17,500 nucleotides of DNA, from assembly GCA_012295275.1 (NCBI GenBank), contig CM022665.1:39597295-39614794 (forward strand). The letters are read 5' to 3'. This document shows positions 12,446-17,500 of the stretch, one piece after another. Made by a program: the position numbers and the translations under genes. Position 1 is the stretch's first letter. Each line of letters opens with the position of its first letter. Source of the DNA: Chrysomallon squamiferum. Taxonomy: Eukaryota > Mollusca > Gastropoda > Neomphalida > Peltospiridae. The notes beneath the pieces were generated by a model, which did no database searches, was not told where the DNA came from, and worked only from the letters and a program-made list of their open reading frames with translations.

Positions 12446-13440
12446 AGACAACCACTTGTCCTAGCTCTTTCTAATCTGGTTATGTGAAATATGCCTATTG
12501 GCGCGGATAACTTGGGAAAGTGAAAGGTCGATTGTTTACTTTAAGAAAATAACCAAAGTAACACAGAAAACGTTTTCGACTGTTCGTCCAAGCAAGTCGT
12601 GCTTTGAAATAACTTGTCCAGACTACCACATTAAACCATTTGCAATTACGAACATCTTTCGATAAACCGAACAATGAATTTTTGTCTGGACTGGGAAAAA
12701 AAAACTAATAAGAGGGTTAACCGTCAATAATCGATCTTTTCTAGTCATCGCAGACGACTCATGTTAGCAGAGAGTATTTTGAAGACTGGCTGAATGAAAA
12801 GCCAAGATGTGAGTTAACAACAGACGTTTGTACAAGCGTAAGGAATTAATGTGGCTGTTACGGCTAATAAAGTTTTGATATTCAGACTATTATTTGACGA
12901 CACGCACCAGGCAGTTTGTGTGAAGGAGATGCTGGTTCTTTCAGAAGACGTTATGAGTCCATCTGTCTCAAATGAATGGGAGACCACTCTAAGGACGGTT
13001 GCCTACACAACTGAAGGTGGCGCTTTTGTTTAAGAAAAGCTGAAGAGAATGCATTATTAACGAGTTTATTCATTAAAGCAATGCCTTTATCGGCTTTTCA
13101 CTTCAAGAGAACAGGTTTGTGCTCAGTGGAATAGTTCTAGGTTATTGTTCTTTGGTACACAGAATATACTGTTTAGTTCTTGCCTGAAACGTGTTAAATT
13201 CTTATTTACCTAATGTAATGTGATACATCTTGTCGTTGATTCTGTTTTTCTGACATTCACGTTCCTTATCCCTTCTTCATTTATGCCCCCTGTCCATCTC
13301 GATCCCTCCACATTCCTAACGCTCACTCCCACCCATTCCACGGTCTGTCTCTCACCTATTCCCTTCTACCCCTCCCCCTCTATCCCTTCTGTCTTCCCAC
13401 ACTGTGTCCGTCTGTCTCTTTCTACCAAACCGATATATGA
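12446..13440. other. Intergenic sequence, no gene recognised
   Basis: The longest repeat-free stretch of the right half. A 60-codon plus-strand open frame at 12851-13033 has balanced composition but matches nothing I know, and no supporting splice sites or neighbours are evident. The part from 13255 to 13430 is strongly pyrimidine-rich (CCCTC, TCTCTC), like a decayed CT repeat. Confidence 0.5.
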
Positions 13441-13459
13441 TATTACCCAGCTAATGCTG

Positions 13460-13660
13460 AAAAAAAATATATATATATATATATATATATCGAATAAAAA
13501 AAGAGAAAAAAAAAAAAAAAATAAAAAAAAAAAAAAAAAACTCAACCAAAAAAGCTAACAACAACAACAAGAACAAAAACCCCTCGAAAGAAACAAACAA
13601 CAAAAACAGACAAACAAACAAAACAACAGCAAAAACCAACAAAAAACCCACAAAACTAGA
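13460..13660 (+). repeat. (AT)n, poly-A and A/C-rich degenerate repeat
   Basis: An (AT)n run at 13468-13490, long poly-A with few interruptions to about 13540, then AAC and AAAC units almost without T on this strand to about 13655. Confidence 0.92.
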
Positions 13661-13747
13661 ATAAAGATAAAAACGTATATAATGCTGTTATTTTAATGTC
13701 ATATAACATTACATTTATTGGGTCAAGAGAACCATAATCAGTCACAT

Positions 13748-13750
<3 letters not shown>

Positions 13751-13819
<69 letters not shown>

Positions 13820-13836
13820 ACACACTCATACACACA
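13751..13836 (+). repeat. (CA)32 microsatellite with imperfect tail
   Basis: Sixty-four bp of uninterrupted CA at 13751-13814, then ACATACACACACACTCATACACACA-type imperfect repeats in short units to 13836. Confidence 0.97.
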
Positions 13837-14154
13837 AAGAAGCGAGTGCGAGTTATTTAGTCACAGTCAGATACATAAGCGCATCTTACTGGACTTATAA
13901 TCACACATACAATGCATGTTATTTGGTTGATGGATTTTATGGTGCCACTACATCACAGCTGTAATTATCTCTGGTAAAATAACAGCATGGATTCCCAGTT
14001 CTTCAGCATACTGGATTATTCACACTACGTCGTGCCTGCAGTGAGCGTCAACTACATTATGAAATGCGACTTCGTCTTATATTTCCACCATCACCAGGCT
14101 TTGCGAATTGAGTCGATGATTTTTGCACACTTTCTACAAACTTCCATATGTATT

Positions 14155-14227
14155 TGTCTGTCTGTCTGTGTGTCTATCTGTCTGTCCGTCTGTCTGCTTG
14201 TCTGTCTGTCTGTCTGTTTGTCTCTCT
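14155..14227 (+). repeat. (TGTC)n microsatellite
   Basis: TGTC/TCTG units with a few substitutions (TATC, TCCG, TGCT). It is the complementary motif to the (CAGA)n at 11850-11886. Confidence 0.95.
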
Positions 14228-14299
14228 TTTAAAAAAATTAGTTTTATTACATCTTTTAATTGTATTGCTGAAAATATCCTGTAGACAGCAATATGAATA

Positions 14300-14510
14300 A
14301 AATAAAAACAGCAACAAAAACCCATTAACCCCCCAAACCCCTCCAAACAACAACCCACCCCCCAAAAACCCCAAAACAAAACAAACAAATAACAAAACAA
14401 AACAATAAAGCCCAAACAACAACACCAACAAAAAAAAAAAAAAAAAAGAGGAAAGAAAGAAGCAAAATAAACAAGAAAAGCTCCATAAAAAAAAAAAAAA
14501 AAAAAAGCCG
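14300..14510 (+). repeat. A/C-only low-complexity tract with C runs and poly-A
   Basis: The plus strand is nearly devoid of G and T from 14300 to 14435, with C4-C6 runs at 14329-14372, then poly-A blocks at about 14430-14447 and 14487-14506. The reverse strand carries the G-quadruplex candidate described in the findings. Confidence 0.9.
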
Positions 14511-14623
14511 TTCTAAGAACATATCCCACAATTCGTCGTAAATTTTTTTTTCAATTTTTTTTTTTTTTTTTAAATTCTCGATCAGCTGTAATTCACAGTG
14601 GTGTGTTTGGAAAGAACTAGGAA

Positions 14624-14711
14624 TGAAAAGAAAAGAAAAGCGAAGAAGAAGAAGAAGAAGAAGAAGAAGAAGAAGAAGAAGAAAAAAAAAAAAAGAAAAG
14701 AAAAGAAAAAA
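14624..14711 (+). repeat. Homopurine (GAA)14 and (GAAAA)n tract
   Basis: GAAAA units, then GAA repeated about 14 times at 14642-14683, then poly-A and GAAAA units. A near-pure purine strand with a single C (about 14641). Confidence 0.95.
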
Positions 14712-15030
14712 ATTATTTAGCCAGAAAACTGTTTACTGCTTGTATTCTCCAGAGTAAAAACTCTAATAAAATGCAGCTCAGCGGAGACGGAATGTTTTAT
14801 TTCCAGGCACTGCAAAATTTTGTGTGCATTATTTTGTTTGTCAGATAATAAAAGAAATCAATGTCTAGAAATCGTAATTCGCGCGTGCAGAATGATTCAT
14901 TAAGTCACGTGATTGAATGTGAAATACTGCGCAGTTTCTTATATTACTTTATCTGTTGAAATACTTGATGGTAATTTTTAAATTTGTTTTTTGATTGCAG
15001 AGGAACAAATGTTAAAAATGGAAAAGGATA
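14712..15030. other. Short unique stretch, no gene recognised
   Basis: Non-repetitive sequence without recognisable coding or RNA features. Confidence 0.5.
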
Positions 15031-15033
15031 AGT

Positions 15034-15187
15034 GGGGGGGGGAAGAAAGAAAGAAAGAATTTTTTTTTAATAATAATAATAATAACGATAACAATAATAA
15101 TAAAAAAATTAATTTAAAAAAAATAAAGAAATAAAAACAAATAAGAAAGGAAAAGTAAACAAAAAATAGATACCCCACAACAACAAT

Positions 15188-15222
<35 letters not shown>
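15034..15222 (+). repeat. G9 run, GAAA units, AAT units and poly-A33
   Basis: Nine G at 15034-15042, then GAAA repeats, T-run, AAT units to about 15110, A-rich filler and 33 A bases at 15190-15222. Confidence 0.93.
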
Positions 15223-15224
<2 letters not shown>

Positions 15225-15399
15225 TAAAGAAAACGACAGTAACATCAAGAACTTGTAAAGTTGCCAAGATATATTTATTTGTTCTTCATCTTTCTTTCTC
15301 TTTTCCTCAGCGTGGCTCTTTCGCTCACTCGTGCCCAATAATTTGTCTTTCCTCAAAGAAAGAAAGAAGAAGGAAAAACAAAAAGAAATGAAAAAGGGA

Positions 15400-15652
15400 T
15401 CCGACTTAGAAAAAAAAAAAACAACAATAAACAAACAAAAACAAGAAACAGTATACAAACCATCCAAACAAACAAACAAAAAAGCTTTACACACACTACC
15501 CAGAAATTAAAAAAAAAGACTAAACACTCAGTACAAAAAATAACAAAACCTCTAAACCATCAAAGCTGACAAAACACACACAATCATATCTACAAACCCA
15601 ACAGATAAACATACGTCACACCCACACACCCACACACAAACACACACACACA

Positions 15653-15696
<44 letters not shown>

Positions 15697-15735
15697 AACA
15701 CACACATACATACGCACATACACAAATTACAAAGA
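15400..15735 (+). repeat. A/C-biased tract with (CAAA)n and (CA)n
   Basis: About 330 bp in which the plus strand is mostly A and C: poly-A, CAAA units around 15420-15480, CA-rich sequence from 15573, and an imperfect (CA)n array at about 15632-15692. Confidence 0.92.
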
Positions 15736-15739
15736 AAAC

Positions 15740-16300
15740 ACACAAGCATATCCTGCCAAAGAACACGAATCTTTAATACGTTAGAATTATCAACTTATTT
15801 CGGATTTCTGAACAAACAAATCTTAATTAAATACTTGATCGAGTTTATCTCGAATATTTGCTTTGTAGTTCAATAAATTTTCACTGCATTTGTTCGGATA
15901 AACCTTTTGTTTATACAAACAGCAATAATGAAATTTTACAACGACTGTAACCGTAAGTTTTATTAGAATTATACAGAATTCAGTCATCCATTAATCAACA
16001 GGGTTAATACATTAGTTACAGTAAGATCACGGAAATTAAAACATTTCGTGTATATGAGATACTGAAGGTTAACGCATCAGCAGTTTCGTTTAATGTACTA
16101 ACATAGTAAATGTATATATGTGTATGTATGTTTAGTGTGTGTATATGTTTGGGTGTTTGTATATATGTAGGTGCGTACAAATAAAACTGAATGCTCGAAC
16201 TAGGTAGAAAATGAACATAAAAAGATAATTATCAATAACTCAACTGTCCTGATAGCAATATTTCCAGTTACACCACAGCAAACAAATAACATTAGCAGAA
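15740..16300. other. Intergenic sequence, nothing recognised
   Basis: AT-rich and mostly non-repetitive, with a loose TATG/TGTG-rich stretch at about 16107-16173. Confidence 0.55.
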
Positions 16301-16307
16301 GAAGCAA

Positions 16308-16520
16308 CAGCAACAACAACAACTACAACAACAACAACAACAATAACAATAATCATATTAACAACAACAACAACAACAATAACAATAATCATATTAACAA
16401 CAACAACAACAACAACAAACAACAACAACAATAATAATAATAATTAACAACAACAACAACAAAAACATGAAGAAACAACCACAACAAAAAAACAACCACA
16501 ACAAAAATGGTGATGATGCT
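16308..16520 (+). repeat. (CAA)n array containing a 36-bp tandem duplication
   Basis: CAA units broken by CAATAACAATAATCATATTA, which occurs at 16341-16360 and 16377-16396 with a 36-bp period. It is followed by AAT units, more CAA units, two copies of AACAACCACAACAAAAA-like sequence and finally GATGATG units to about 16540. Confidence 0.92.
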
Positions 16521-16751
16521 GATGGTGATGATGATGTTGTTCCCAACGCGACAAACACTTGATAATAATGATCACTGCAAAGGCTGTCCCGACCATCATG
16601 ACCACAGCTGCGTTTGTGACTTAGCAATTATCTTCAACGGTCTGTGTGAAAGGCTTGTTTGTACCACAAGATACATAGCACTAGCGACAGATGGAAGTCA
16701 CAGTGTGCAGACCAAAACTGATGTGATCAATAGTTCATCTGGTAACTATTC

Positions 16752-16755
<4 letters not shown>

Positions 16756-16818
<63 letters not shown>
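16756..16818 (+). repeat. (GA)31 microsatellite
   Basis: Sixty-three bp of uninterrupted GA. The open frame running through it (plus 16507-16872) is a low-complexity artefact. Confidence 0.98.
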
Positions 16819-16821
<3 letters not shown>

Positions 16822-16920
16822 AAACAATTTATAAATAAACAAATAAATGTTTGGCCTAAAAGTATTAATTAATTAAATGTTTTCTGTTATACAGAATCAC
16901 AACCTCCCCAGACACCACCC

Positions 16921-16923
<3 letters not shown>

Positions 16924-17008
<85 letters not shown>
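16924..17008 (+). repeat. (TC)30-(CA)13 compound microsatellite
   Basis: Sixty bp of uninterrupted TC at 16924-16983 change directly into CA to 17008. The TC part is the reverse complement of the (GA) tract 105 bp upstream. Confidence 0.98.
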
Positions 17009-17013
<5 letters not shown>

Positions 17014-17500
17014 ACAGAAATCCATTACATGTACGTAGTGACTGTACAAACGGCTGTTACTAAGAATGCAAGATAAATCTATAAAAAGAATTTCTAAACG
17101 TTTGATAATAAAATATTCACGTTTTCTATTTTTATCTTCAAAGCATTTGAAACATATTTTATATTAATCGCTAGTATTTTTTTTATTTTTTTTTATTTAC
17201 TTGCTTTTGTAATTTTGTGTATGTGTGTGTATGAACTGCAACAAATATATATATATATATATATTTACTTCAGTGTGTCACCACTGAAATATTTTGTTTC
17301 AGGTCAACAGCCTGCCGTTGCTACGATTTGCTGAGCTTAGATTCATTTTAGTGATAAGATAATCCCCTCCATAAATTAGAGAAAAAAAAAACACCCACAC
17401 ACATGTATTTATATTTAAACTGGTCGCAGACTTCGTATTTCATTTATTTATTTAATTGTTTGTTTGTTTGTTTGTATATTTGTTTATTTTATGTTTGTTT
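17009..17500. other. AT-rich intergenic end of window
   Basis: Contains an (AT)n run at 17245-17264, a 7-bp stem TTCAGTG/CACTGAA around 17269-17288, and (TGTT)n units at the very end. No gene recognised. Confidence 0.6.

Noticed and set aside
12851-13033. 60-codon plus-strand open frame of balanced composition
   Set aside because: It looks the least repetitive of the small frames, but I recognise nothing in it and see no neighbouring exons; chance length in this composition.
13220-13558. 112-codon plus-strand open frame rich in Pro, Ser and Thr
   Set aside because: Half is a pyrimidine-rich degenerate repeat and the rest is (AT)n and poly-A; no recognisable protein.
13751-13836. Regular repeats considered as a CRISPR or satellite array
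   Set aside because: A simple (CA)n microsatellite without spacers, in a eukaryotic genome.
14134-14529. 131-codon minus-strand open frame rich in Phe, Cys and Asp-Arg-Gln-Thr repeats
   Set aside because: Translation of poly-A, A/C-rich sequence and a (TGTC)n array; apparent membrane segments come from poly-T codons.
15114-15494. 126-codon minus-strand open frame with hydrophobic runs
   Set aside because: Poly-A and A/C tracts read on the opposite strand; no domain and no splice support.
16507-16872. 121-codon plus-strand frame with a His/Cys-rich segment and a Glu-Arg run
   Set aside because: The Cys/His spacing does not fit a zinc-finger pattern I know, and both ends are microsatellite translation.
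17298-17360. Plus-strand TTTTGTTTCAG acceptor-like site followed by a GC-richer stretch
   Set aside because: All three frames stop quickly or give unrecognisable peptides; no donor or neighbouring exon visible.

Overview
This window looks like nuclear DNA of an invertebrate animal. It is AT-rich, gene-poor and crowded with simple repeats: (TAA)n, (CA)n, (GA)n, (TGTC)n, (CAA)n and long poly-A runs. It holds one gene that can be recognised with confidence, a complete calmodulin gene on the minus strand. The encoded protein has the protostome-type residues (Phe99, Thr143, Ser147). The mix of long CA/GA/CTGT microsatellites and A/C-rich decayed repeats is what I would expect of a mollusc, possibly a cephalopod. 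That lineage guess is an inference, because calmodulin itself is too conserved to decide it.

Layout. Positions 1-3590 are AT-rich sequence without a supported gene. They contain two (TAA)n tracts, a pair of CRE-like sites at 1613-1633, and a weak ORF fragment on the minus strand at 1745-2002. Positions 3598-3744 are a homopurine block (homopyrimidine in the calmodulin sense). Positions about 3860-4176 are probable calmodulin 3' UTR. The coding exons are 7810-7812 (the ATG alone), 6396-6426, 5990-6133, 4745-4987 and 4177-4205, all minus strand. The joined CDS is 450 nt and gives 149 residues including Met. All four introns are GT-AG. Positions about 7813-8430 hold the 5' UTR and a CpG-containing promoter-like region with CCAAT boxes, MYB-type sites, an E2F-type site and a YY1-like site. 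Positions 8440-17500 are an intergenic desert made largely of microsatellites and A/C-biased low-complexity sequence.

The most interesting points are: (1) the weak intron-4 donor, where read-through would give a calmodulin with a changed C-terminus lacking the last ligand of EF-hand IV; (2) the cell-cycle-like combination of MYB, E2F and CCAAT motifs upstream of calmodulin; (3) the homopyrimidine tract that may lie in the 3' UTR; (4) a perfect 28-bp palindrome at 9071-9098; (5) a (GA)31/(TC)30 foldback pair at 16756-16983; and (6) a G-quadruplex candidate at 14329-14372. I see no RNA gene, CRISPR array or intact transposon, and no evidence for a new protein-coding system.
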